DNA of 39,546 nucleotides from Hyphomicrobiales bacterium. GTDB lineage: Bacteria > Pseudomonadota > Alphaproteobacteria > Rhizobiales > Rhizobiaceae. The notes beneath the pieces were generated by a model that had not been told where the DNA came from, did not search any database, and worked only from the letters and a program-made list of their open reading frames with translations. Numbering within the stretch: the first letter of the stretch is position 1; each line of letters starts with the position of its first letter. This document shows positions 24,553 through 32,158 of this stretch, one piece after another. The stretch covers positions 9,253 through 48,798 of the forward strand of contig UCHV01000023.1 of the NCBI GenBank assembly GCA_900472395.1, read 5' to 3'. Made by a program: the position numbers and the translations under genes.

Positions 24553-25572
24553 TCATGCGAAGCCTTCAAGCACGATTTTGCCGATCGTCGTGCCGCTCTC
24601 AAGCTGCGCATGCGCCTTCTTCAGGTTCTCGGCATTGATCGTCCCTAGACGGACCGTCGCCGTAGACTTGAGGCGGCCGTCGTCGGCAGCTGCGGCGACC
24701 TCGTTCAGGATGCTGCCCTGCTCGTCCATGTCCGGCGTCTGGTAGATCGCACGGGTGAACATCAGCTCATGGTGGATCGACACGGCCTTTCGCTTGAACA
24801 GCATGATGTCGAATCCTTTCGGATCGTCGATCAGGCCAAACCGACCCTGTGGCACGATCAGCTCGGCGATCTCCGTCACATGCTGTTCGGTCTGCGTGGT
24901 TGAGAACACGAAGGCCGGCGCGCCGATCCCGAGTTCTGCGATCTGCATTGCCAGAGGCTTGGAGTGGTCAATCACGTGATGGGCGCCCATCGCGGTCACG
25001 AAGTCTCGTGTTTCCGGACGCGAGGCAGTGGCGATGACCGTAAGGTCCGTGAACTGTCGTGCGATCTGGATGGCGATCGATGCGACACCGCCCGCCCCGC
25101 CGACGATCAGGATGGCGTTGGCCGCACCCGGTACCGGCCGTGCAACGTCCATCCGGTCAAAGAAGGCCTCCCAGGCGGTAAGCGATGTCAGGGGCAGGGC
25201 TGCGGCATCGGCCCACTCGAGCGTTGAAGGCTTGCGGCCGACGATGCGCTCATCGACCAGGTGGAATTCGGCGTTCGCACCCGGTCGCGTGATGGAGCCC
25301 GCGTACCACACCTCGTCGCCCGGCTTGAACTGCATGACATCGGGTCCGACGGCGGCAACGATGCCGGCGGCGTCCCAGCCGACAACCTTCCAGTCGATGC
25401 CCGCCGCAGGCGGCGTGCTGCGGCGGACCTTGTAGTCGACCGGGTTGACCGAGATCGCCTTAACCTCGACGAGGATGTCGCGGCCTTCCGGTGCTGGCTT
25501 TGCAATGTCAATGTCGACGAGCGAGTCCGTTGCTGCGATGGACGAGGGGGTCTTGTATCCGACTGCCTTCAT
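24553..25572 (-). CDS. Zinc-type alcohol dehydrogenase-like (MDR) / quinone oxidoreductase
   Basis: A 339-residue medium-chain dehydrogenase/reductase. The GroES-like half shows VEVKAISVNPVDYKVR and GWDAAGIVAAVGP; the Rossmann half shows ILIVGGAGGVASIAIQIARQ. It lacks the catalytic and structural zinc Cys sets, so it belongs to the zinc-free quinone reductase/enoyl reductase side despite the usual 'zinc-binding' label, and probably reduces quinones or enones with NADPH. AAGGAG precedes the ATG at 25572; an upstream in-frame start at 25599 overlaps the previous gene. It follows the HbpS-like gene by 23 bases and is probably controlled by the divergent HxlR regulator. Confidence 0.92.
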   Translation of the reverse strand: MKAVGYKTPSSIAATDSLVDIDIAKPAPEGRDILVEVKAISVNPVDYKVRRSTPPAAGIDWKVVGWDAAGIVAAVGPDVMQFKPGDEVWYAGSITRPGANAEFHLVDERIVGRKPSTLEWADAAALPLTSLTAWEAFFDRMDVARPVPGAANAILIVGGAGGVASIAIQIARQFTDLTVIATASRPETRDFVTAMGAHHVIDHSKPLAMQIAELGIGAPAFVFSTTQTEQHVTEIAELIVPQGRFGLIDDPKGFDIMLFKRKAVSIHHELMFTRAIYQTPDMDEQGSILNEVAAAADDGRLKSTATVRLGTINAENLKKAHAQLESGTTIGKIVLEGFA

Positions 25573-25595
25573 TGTCTGATCTCCTTGCGTTGCTT

Positions 25596-26003
25596 TCACT
25601 GAGCGAAGTTGCGAAGGGCTTCTTCGCCCGCCTCCTGATCCTGTGCCCAGCTTCCTCCGGAGATGCCCAGCGCACCGATGACCGCGCCGTCATCGATAAT
25701 CGGGAACCCGCCGGCGATGGCGGTGACGCGCGGCACGAGCTTCAGGTTGGCAGCACCACGATCGTCGACGAGATCGACCCACTGTGTGGTCGAGAGACCG
25801 AACGAAGCTGCCGTGTATGCCTTGTCGATGGCGATGTTGACGGCGAGGAACGAGCTGCGGTCACTGCGCTCGAACGCCTTGAGATTGCCAGAGGCGCCGA
25901 CGATGGCGACGACAGGCTCGAAGCCGACGCGAGCGGATGCGGCGATGGTTTCCGCGATCAGGCGCGCCGCGGCCTCGCGGGTGATAAAGCTGAGCTCGGA
26001 CAT
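25596..26003 (-). CDS. HbpS/GlcG-like (DUF336) heme-binding family protein
   Basis: A 135-residue protein covering the whole GlcG/HbpS domain: ITREAAARLIAETIAASARV, VAIVGASGNLKAFERSD, DKAYTAASFGLST, and IIDDGAVIGALGISGG. Family members bind heme or small ligands and form octamers; several sit beside oxidoreductases and redox regulators. GAAGGAA precedes the ATG at 26003. It is the first gene of a two-gene operon with the MDR enzyme and is transcribed away from the HxlR gene, from a region containing the GTATC-type inverted repeats. Confidence 0.9.
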   Translation of the reverse strand: MSELSFITREAAARLIAETIAASARVGFEPVVAIVGASGNLKAFERSDRSSFLAVNIAIDKAYTAASFGLSTTQWVDLVDDRGAANLKLVPRVTAIAGGFPIIDDGAVIGALGISGGSWAQDQEAGEEALRNFAQ

Positions 26004-26100
26004 GGTGGTTCCTTCGAAACTGATATGCTGGCCACGAGCGTCTCCTCGATCGAGGTGTTCGCCGCTCCAGTCCCCTTCATTTAGCAGTGGCCGTTCGATG

Positions 26101-26143
26101 TTTGGATACGCACAACGTTTGCCTATAGTATCCAAAACGATAC
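26101..26143. promoter_or_regulatory. Inverted-repeat operator candidate for the HxlR regulator
   Basis: TTTGGATAC (26101-26109) and GTATCCAAA (26128-26136) are perfect inverted copies 18 bases apart, and a third half-site GATAC (26139-26143) forms GTATC-N6-GATAC with the second. The set lies between the divergent operon and the regulator, as expected for HxlR-type redox repressors such as QorR. Confidence 0.55.
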
Positions 26144-26326
26144 CGTGCCTGGCCGCGTTAAAAAACTTTGCTCAGTATTTTCAGTGATCCGATATGGCTT
26201 TCGATGGCGCTGACGGTTGTCGAAGCTGGCGCTGCCGGCAAAACGATGCCTTGCGCGACAAGGGGAGGGCCGGTATTAAATCACCGTACGCTCTCGTTTG
26301 CATCCAAGGATCAAAAGGATACCGTC

Positions 26327-26692
26327 ATGGCCAAGGCTCGCCATTCCCGTTTCGACTGCAATCCGGGTTGCTCTGTCGAGGCAGCCATCAGCCTTATTGA
26401 TGGAAAATGGAAGTGCGTCGTGCTCTTCCATCTCCTTGATGGCACGATGCGCTTCAACGAAATCCGGCGCGAGGTGGCAGGTGTCACACAGCGCACGCTG
26501 ACGAACCAGTTGCGCGAACTCGAGGATGACGGCCTGATCACCAGAAAGGTCTATGCCCAGGTGCCACCGAAGGTCGAGTATACCATCTCGCCACTCGGCC
26601 GGAGCCTCGAACCCATCCTTGTCTCCTTGAAAGCCTGGGGCGACGGCAATATTGGTCGGTTCGGCAAACCTGTCGTGGAGAACGCCGCCTGA
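26327..26692 (+). CDS. HxlR-family transcriptional regulator
   Basis: A 121-residue winged-helix protein with the HxlR pattern: CSVEAAISLIDGKWKCVVLF, then RFNEIRREVAGVTQRTLTNQ, LRELEDDGLI and YTISPLGRSL. Cys11 and Cys15 lie just before the first helix, where several family members (HypR, QorR, YodB) sense electrophiles or oxidants. The ATG at 26327 is preferred to an upstream start (26168) because AAAGGAT precedes it and it matches family length. It is divergent from the HbpS-like/MDR operon, which it probably represses until oxidised. Confidence 0.92.
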   Translation: MAKARHSRFDCNPGCSVEAAISLIDGKWKCVVLFHLLDGTMRFNEIRREVAGVTQRTLTNQLRELEDDGLITRKVYAQVPPKVEYTISPLGRSLEPILVSLKAWGDGNIGRFGKPVVENAA

Positions 26693-27747
26693 CATCAAAA
26701 ATTGGCGGTCGTCTGAGATCAAACGAGCAGCCCCAAGGTCCAGCGCTCTCGATTGTCCGATACAAGGGGGCTACCTGATGCTGCTTGTCGAGACCGATGG
26801 GTCTTCACAGGCTTAGGCCAGCACGTACGACATCGCCAACATCTGCAGTCACCGGCCGTTCAAGAGAACTCGAATCGATTGAAGATCATGCTGCCTGTGA
26901 TGCCAGGTAGCATGACCTGCGGCACCGGTGGCTGGATCCCGATGAGTTGTGCAGCCGTATCAGCTTGGTCGAAAATGCGGAAGTCGGAGGATTCGCCGCA
27001 TACGTGGCTAGGTCGCGCGCGCCGACTGCACCCTCCGGAGGGCAAAAAATATCGGCGGAGGTACTGCGGATCGCAATTTCGAAGACAACTTGGAGGAGCT
27101 GTACGTTGCGGCGCGGGGCTCAAACGCAAATAGAAGCGCCACAGGCGTGGGTGCAGCTACGGACAAATACACGAAAGCTTGCGGGCACTTATCACTCTCG
27201 TCTTTAGCCTGACGTCCATCAACAATTCCCATCTCGTCGCAAACCTCCCCAAAAGGGATAGAAGTCTCAACTGCACGTCACTTGTAATCTTCACCTGAAG
27301 CGCAAAAGCGGTAACGCTGAATACTTCTTCCGAATCACGGCCATTAGACAATGCCGGATTGGTATGTGAAGTCGTTTCATTCCTCATCTCATCCGAACGA
27401 TAACGGCATTCTGCACGCAGTTCGTGCCAACTGGCTGCATGTACGTCAGCGTACAGAACGGATCGGTCATCTGCCCATCATCGCCGCAGTCGAAAGTTGT
27501 AATTCCCGTGAAGCGACGCTGGTCGACCGTTGCCGATGATCTAGCGGAGCGCGCTTTCTCCTCATCGAGCCTCCACCGTACCTCGCTGCTTGAGACTTCA
27601 ACGATATTTAAGCAACCATAAGCAGAAGGTCTGCCAGCGTACGTAAAAACCTACCGTCAGGCACGGTGCTATAGAACCATCAACCGTTCGGGAAAGTTTC
27701 AGGGGCTCAGCGGCTGAGGGGATCACTCTCGCCCAACTACGAGAGCC
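26693..27747. other. One-kilobase gene-poor stretch
   Basis: No frame on either strand has both a binding site and protein-like composition. Several short frames (for example 26753-27133 plus, 26860-27129 minus) are rich in Arg, Ser and Cys as expected of non-coding reading. It may be eroded gene DNA; I cannot identify a source. Confidence 0.4.
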
Positions 27748-28461
27748 ATGCACATCCGATTCAGTCCGTATCACCGCAATCACCTTCTTGCACTTTTACC
27801 CGACAACGAGATCATTTGCGTGAAGCAGTTGATCGAACCGGTCCTGCTTGAGCGTGGCACAGTGCTCGTCGGTGCTGACCGACCGATTGAGCATGCCTAT
27901 TTTCTCTGTAGCGGTATAGGTTCGGTCGTGACTGTCTCACCTGACGGGCAGCGTTCGGGAGCCGGAATGTTTGGACGTGAGGGCTTTTCCCCGACGTCGG
28001 CCGGGGTGGGCGGCACGGTCAGCATTCACGAAGTGCTGATCCAGGTTGAAGGTGATGGATACCGGATCGCGATTGACGATTTGACCGCCGCGCTTCCGCG
28101 AAATCCCGCCTTCGCTAACTTGCTTGCGCGTTTCATCCAGACATTTGCCTCTCAAACATCTTTCACCGCGCTCTCAAACGCGAATTATCAGATTGATGAG
28201 CGGCTCGCACGCTGGCTTCTGATGTGCCATGATCGTGTCGATGGAGACGAGATCACTCTTACACATGATTTCATATCATCGATGCTTGCCGTGCGCCGTC
28301 CAAGCGTAACCAACGCAATACATATTCTTGAAGGCAAAAAATTGATCCGTGCCGAACGGGGACGCATCACGATACGCGACCGAAGAGGTCTTGAGGCTTT
28401 TGCTGCCGATATCTATGGCAAGGCGGAGGAGGAATATCAGCGTTTGATTGGCGCTCTATGA
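27748..28461 (+). CDS. Crp/Fnr-family transcriptional regulator
   Basis: A 237-residue regulator with a cyclic-nucleotide-binding-like beta-roll (~20-140: VLLERGTVLVGADRPIEHAY, then SPDGQRSGAGMFGREGF) and a C-terminal winged helix (~150-225). The recognition region is ISSMLAVRRPSVTNAIHILE. It lacks the N-terminal Cys cluster of FNR and the full cAMP-pocket Arg/Ser signature, so the ligand is unknown. It is the common rhizobial Crp/Fnr subgroup of single regulators. It stands alone. A 38-codon frame begins at the overlapping ATG (28458) but is not convincing. Confidence 0.9.
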   Translation: MHIRFSPYHRNHLLALLPDNEIICVKQLIEPVLLERGTVLVGADRPIEHAYFLCSGIGSVVTVSPDGQRSGAGMFGREGFSPTSAGVGGTVSIHEVLIQVEGDGYRIAIDDLTAALPRNPAFANLLARFIQTFASQTSFTALSNANYQIDERLARWLLMCHDRVDGDEITLTHDFISSMLAVRRPSVTNAIHILEGKKLIRAERGRITIRDRRGLEAFAADIYGKAEEEYQRLIGAL

Positions 28462-29188
28462 GGCAGCTTGTCGACAGGGTTGGCGGCGACTGCGCCGGCC
28501 GACCCAATGATGTCGTGCGCGGCTTTTCGCGGGCCTATGCCAGTCTGCTGATGTGCAGCATTTTTTTTCCCTAAGGCTTTCCACCTCGTAGACCCGGCGC
28601 GCCATTGATCTTTCTGATGGATGCCTGCCGTGTAAGGGTGTGTCAGCCCCAGCCGAAGGGCCATAGCGTGACCCGATCGTTTGAACTTCCTGACATCCAA
28701 ATCGCCCAAGGCAAATGTGCCCGGTGGATGACGGCAGGGAGGCGGGGAGGGATCTGCTCCGACATGAGTTGGGAGTCAGACATATGGCAGTGTCCATACT
28801 TACGACGCGGTTTGATCCAAGCGATATGCCGGCCGGGACGACATTTCCTTTGCCTGATGCCCCTTTTGCCCGGGGAACTTTAAGTGGCCAAGGAGCGGAA
28901 ACCTGCATCAAAGATAATTTGGTCCGCGCTCGTTTCCAACTCGTAGCAGTTGCTCGCAACTGCCAGCGGTTGTCATGGTAGGCGAGGTTTTGGCGTCAGT
29001 CTAGAGACCGCAGCGTTCTCGCCACCGACGAACCCCCTGCGATCTTGTCGACAGACAACGCGCCTGTGCCAAGGCTGGACCCTTGACCTATATTGGGTGA
29101 GAGGACGCGCTGGTTTGCACCGCTCGCCATATTGCGTTCGTTTTTTGTTCCTATATGAAAATAAGGAAACAAAGCTTGGGAACGGTAA
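28462..29188. other. Gene-poor stretch
   Basis: About 730 bases without a supported gene. A T8 run lies near 28561-28570. Frames on the minus strand (28456-28959) show Arg/Ser-rich, non-protein-like composition. Confidence 0.4.
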
Positions 29189-29829
29189 GTGATCGATATT
29201 GCCACAATGGATTTTTTATCGGAGGCTGCACGCAATTCAGGAAGCGAATGGCTGAAGGATAATCGTGGTCGCCTCGCAATCGCGCGCAGCAATTTGATCG
29301 ACTTCGCAGCCCAGCTGCATTCACAGTTCGCCCTGGTCGATCGCCGCGTGCGCGATGTCAACCCAGATCCTAGAGATTGCCTCGCTAAAGCGGCTGTAGC
29401 CAAGGGAAGCGGGAAAATCACATTCCGCGCCACGCTCGACAAGAACGCTTCTGCATCATATTTTGTGCAGTTTCACGGCAGTCTTCGTTCAGCGGGGGCG
29501 GCGCACTGCTACCGCCGCCGAGGCTATCCCGCATCCTACGCCAAACGATCGCAAGCCAGACCGGAAAATGGAGAGGGATCGTAGAAGGAACGGTGTTCAG
29601 AACCTATTTTCCGAATGGACTGACAGGCGGTTTCGACGCGACAGCAAAGGGCTACATCAAAAATCATGACGCGCTCGATTTTTTCGATCTCAAACATTTC
29701 GGGGCGTGCCGACTTATCCCTGAAGATCTGCTCAATTCGTCACACCTTGTGGAACAGACTGTGACATCCTTCGTTGCAGCGCGTCCCCTGGTGGATTACA
29801 TAAATCGTTCAACTATCAGGCTTGCGTAG
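29189..29829 (+). pseudogene. DUF2461 (TIGR02453) family gene with a frameshift
   Basis: The N-terminal part begins with GTG 29189 and reads MDFLSEAARNSGSEWLKDNR through ASYFVQFHG. The matching C-terminal part is in another frame: SSFSGGGALLPPPRLSRIL, then IVEGTVFRTYFPNGLTGG, YIKNHDALDFFDLKHFGA and RPLVDYINRS to the stop at 29827-29829. Together they span a complete DUF2461 protein (~213 residues). The shift lies near 29480-29495 and fits loss of a single base. The family is uncharacterised. Either a real disruption or a sequencing error. Confidence 0.75.
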
Positions 29830-30274
29830 ATTTGTGACACACCTTCCCGGGTGTTCCTTAATCCGCGAGGTCACACCGATCACCTGCACCCGCACTTGCC
29901 CTGTCCTCAGCAGGCCTACATCAGCCTGACGTCGGGTGAAGATGCACTTAAACCAACACTTGCAGACCTAGTCCGCCAATTTGAAAATCGCTCCCGACGG
30001 TGTCCACCGTCACACGATGATGGTTTAGAACATGTGTCTGGCCCGCACGTTGCCTGTCCGTTACCACTGCACGGCGAGCGTCTTCGCCTTAAGTGTACGC
30101 ATGCTTCTCCGGCTGCTGGCTGCTGGTGGCCGAAACGTGTCCATTCGGATCAGACTGGACGTCGCCTACCGGTTTCTGCTCATGGTGGTCGCACAGCCCT
30201 GCCAAGCGTAGCTGACGCGACCGGCGGGCGTGAGCCTGCCCGGCCTGCACATCAACACTCGAAAGCAGTCGACC
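29830..30274. other. Gap without supported gene
   Basis: A 155-codon plus-strand frame (29851-30318) is His/Pro/Arg-rich with no binding site and crosses a better minus-strand peptide. I see no other feature. Confidence 0.4.
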
Positions 30275-30361
30275 TTAGAACAGAACCGCATATTTCAACG
30301 CCAGGAACGCCAGCGTGACAAGGCAAACCATTACGGCCACATAGGGATATGCATTGTTCAT
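30275..30361 (-). CDS. Possible 28-residue membrane peptide
   Basis: A 28-codon frame: MNNAYPY, then one helix (VAVMVCLVTLAFLALKYAVL). The hydrophobic pattern and polar start resemble the 24- and 35-residue peptides elsewhere in this window. No clear ribosome binding site or EcfG-type promoter is present, so support rests on composition only. Confidence 0.4.
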   Translation of the reverse strand: MNNAYPYVAVMVCLVTLAFLALKYAVLF

Positions 30362-30788
30362 AGCCGCGAGTATAGCTCGATTTTGATGGAAATATGACAG
30401 TATCCTAATGAGCTTCGATCTGTCTGGAAACGTACATTTGCGGATCAGGCGGTTGGCACGCTAAATCGACAATCGATTGCCTACAAACGCCAGTGGACTG
30501 ATGCGGCCGCGGTTGCGACAGATCATACGGCGCAGGGTGATCGTGATCGCCGAGCGAAAGGTGGGGGCGTCATAAAGTCTGCGATCAAAGGGAACCCTGC
30601 TTGAAGCCAACACGCTCGCTGAGAGCTCCCCAGATCAATTGATCGCTATCCTCTGACGGGCCTCGCAGCCGTTGTCGCCATCGATGCGGCGGTTTCGCGC
30701 TTTCAAGCAAATATAAATGTATTTCACAAATATCGCATGTACTTTGCGCGCCTGAGACTGTAATCGTCGGCGAGGGGCGGAGATCACA
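30362..30788. other. Gap without supported gene
   Basis: About 430 bases. The part at 30700-30750 is AT-rich and may hold the promoter for the 61-residue gene, but no clear consensus is seen. Confidence 0.4.
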
Positions 30789-30974
30789 ATGCCAAAATCA
30801 ATCGGCTTGAAAATTCAAAATGGTCAACAGTGCGACTATCTCGTTGCCCATTTGAAGCGCGTTCGCGATCATCGAGACCCGTCGCCGAAAGAGCGCATGC
30901 CGGACTGGACGAAAACGAATACCAATGTCCAAGCTGTGCTCAAAGTGCTGGAAGATATTTATCTCAAGAAGTAG
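30789..30974 (+). CDS. Hypothetical protein, 61 aa
   Basis: A small, basic, helical protein (MPKSIGLKIQNGQQCDYLVA at the start, ending in VLKVLEDIYLKK). GGAG precedes the ATG by 6 bases. The Lys/Arg content suggests nucleic-acid or protein binding, but no domain is recognised. It lies 61 bases before the PAS-domain gene and may share its transcript. Confidence 0.6.
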   Translation: MPKSIGLKIQNGQQCDYLVAHLKRVRDHRDPSPKERMPDWTKTNTNVQAVLKVLEDIYLKK

Positions 30975-31035
30975 CCATTGACGGTGTTTTATCGCATCCT
31001 AATTCATCCCCTTAGGGGCAGAATGGGGAGGTGCC

Positions 31036-31446
31036 ATGCGTTCGGTCGATGAAGGATTTTTTTCAAGCCAGTTGTTCGGTGGCGACACGCCAGACGCCGG
31101 CTTCTTCACATGGGACATCCCGGAAAACATTCTCTACGCCGATGGCGCTCTGGCCGACTTGTTCGGCGTGGATCCGGAAGAAGCGGAGCGCGGTCTCCCC
31201 ATTGAGACCTACCTCGATCGCGTCCATCCCGATGACCGATCGCGACTGGCCCGGGTCATCAGCGATAGTATTACCGCGCATGTCAACCAGCAGGAGACCT
31301 ATCGGGTTCTCGGCTCTCACGGTCGCTATGCGACAGTTGCCTCGTTCGGACGAGGCTTTCGTGACCGCGACGGCCTGCCGCGTCGTTATGTAGGTATCGT
31401 GGTCCCTGCCAGTGATGTCGAACCCGTGCCAGGACGACCGTTTTAA
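31036..31446 (+). CDS. PAS-domain protein, 136 aa
   Basis: A stand-alone PAS domain of the PAS_3 type: GFFTWDIPENILYADGALAD and FGVDPEEAERGLPIETYLDR, then VHPDDRSRLARV. The ending (YRVLGSHGRYATVASFGRGF, then RYVGIVV) is the common W/Y-x-x-x-x-G-R pattern and terminal strand. No output domain is attached, so it would sense a ligand or redox state and act through a partner. GGGGAGG precedes the ATG. It is followed by the DUF6894 gene 79 bases downstream. Confidence 0.88.
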   Translation: MRSVDEGFFSSQLFGGDTPDAGFFTWDIPENILYADGALADLFGVDPEEAERGLPIETYLDRVHPDDRSRLARVISDSITAHVNQQETYRVLGSHGRYATVASFGRGFRDRDGLPRRYVGIVVPASDVEPVPGRPF

Positions 31447-31525
31447 ACAATCCAAATCCAGGCTTGTAGTCTCTGCGGAACCCAATGCGTGCTCCAGAAT
31501 TATGTGCACAAGCACAGGAGCCGCT

Positions 31526-31771
31526 ATGCCAAAGTACTATTTCAACTATCGCATCAAGGGCGTCCTCGAGAAGGATCCAGAAGGGACTGAGCTGCCGTCC
31601 GACGAGGCTGCGTTCGAGGAAGCGCAGACCGCCGCAAGAAAATTGCTGGCCGACAAAGATCTTGTCGGCAACCTCGTTGACGGTGATGAGTTCGATATCA
31701 CGACAGGTGATGGCACTCTCGTGCAAACCCTGCCGCTGCGGTCCGTTCCGAGATTCGACGACCATGGCTAA
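31526..31771 (+). CDS. DUF6894 family protein
   Basis: An 81-residue protein with the family start PKYYFNYRIKGVLEKDPEG, a helix EAAFEEAQTAARKLLADKD and a final strand DEFDITTGDGTLVQTLPL. CAGGAG precedes the ATG at 31526 and excludes the longer frame from 31412. Paralogue of the gene at 11682. Its last 8 bases overlap the start of the next gene. Role unknown; small alpha/beta fold. Confidence 0.87.
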   Translation: MPKYYFNYRIKGVLEKDPEGTELPSDEAAFEEAQTAARKLLADKDLVGNLVDGDEFDITTGDGTLVQTLPLRSVPRFDDHG

Positions 31772-31934
31772 AAGCCCTCCAACCGTCCCGCCTCGGCGTC
31801 ATTGGAGAGCGATGGTTGTCATCATCGTATTTAGCGTCCTGCTCTGCGGCATCGTATTCGTAGGCCAGAGTTGGATGACTGCGCCATCTGGTGATGTCGA
31901 TACCAAGTCAAGCATCACGGACCCGCCGCGATAG
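31764..31934 (+). CDS. 56-residue single-pass membrane protein
   Basis: The ATG at 31764 overlaps the end of the DUF6894 gene by 8 bases, so translation is probably coupled; its own binding site is weak. A basic, Pro-rich start (MAKSPPTVPPRRHWR) is followed by one helix (AMVVIIVFSVLLCGIVFVGQ) and a ~20-residue polar tail, likely periplasmic by the positive-inside rule. No family is recognised. Confidence 0.6.
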   Translation: MAKSPPTVPPRRHWRAMVVIIVFSVLLCGIVFVGQSWMTAPSGDVDTKSSITDPPR

Positions 31935-32106
31935 CACGAAGTCGGTGCAGCCGTTCATACCAACAGGCAACGGATGGAAGAAGCTGTCCGTCCTTTCAGC
32001 ACAAATCCGTCGCCGAATTTGTGCCCTGCCGTATCTGTGCAGACACGAAGTCGATCAAATAGGATAAGTAATCCTAATAAAAAAACTCCACAAATACGGT
32101 TGACGC

Positions 32107-32131
32107 GGAACTATCATTCCATTGCACGGTT
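32107..32131 (+). promoter_or_regulatory. EcfG-type promoter (GGAAC-N16-GGTT)
   Basis: GGAAC at 32107-32111 and GGTT at 32128-32131 with a 16-base spacer, 28 bases before the ATG at 32159. It probably drives the propeller-PEBP, esterase and DUF4142 genes as one operon. Confidence 0.72.
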
Positions 32132-32158
32132 CCATGGCCAACCGTGGAGGGTGCTTTG

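Noticed and set aside
28458..28574. 38-codon frame overlapping the Crp/Fnr stop as ATGA
   Set aside because: The overlap is suggestive, but the peptide has no recognisable pattern and ends in a T-rich run; not enough to call.
29851..30318. Plus-strand frame of 155 codons
   Set aside because: His/Pro/Arg-rich, no binding site, no family, and it overlaps a more plausible membrane peptide on the other strand.
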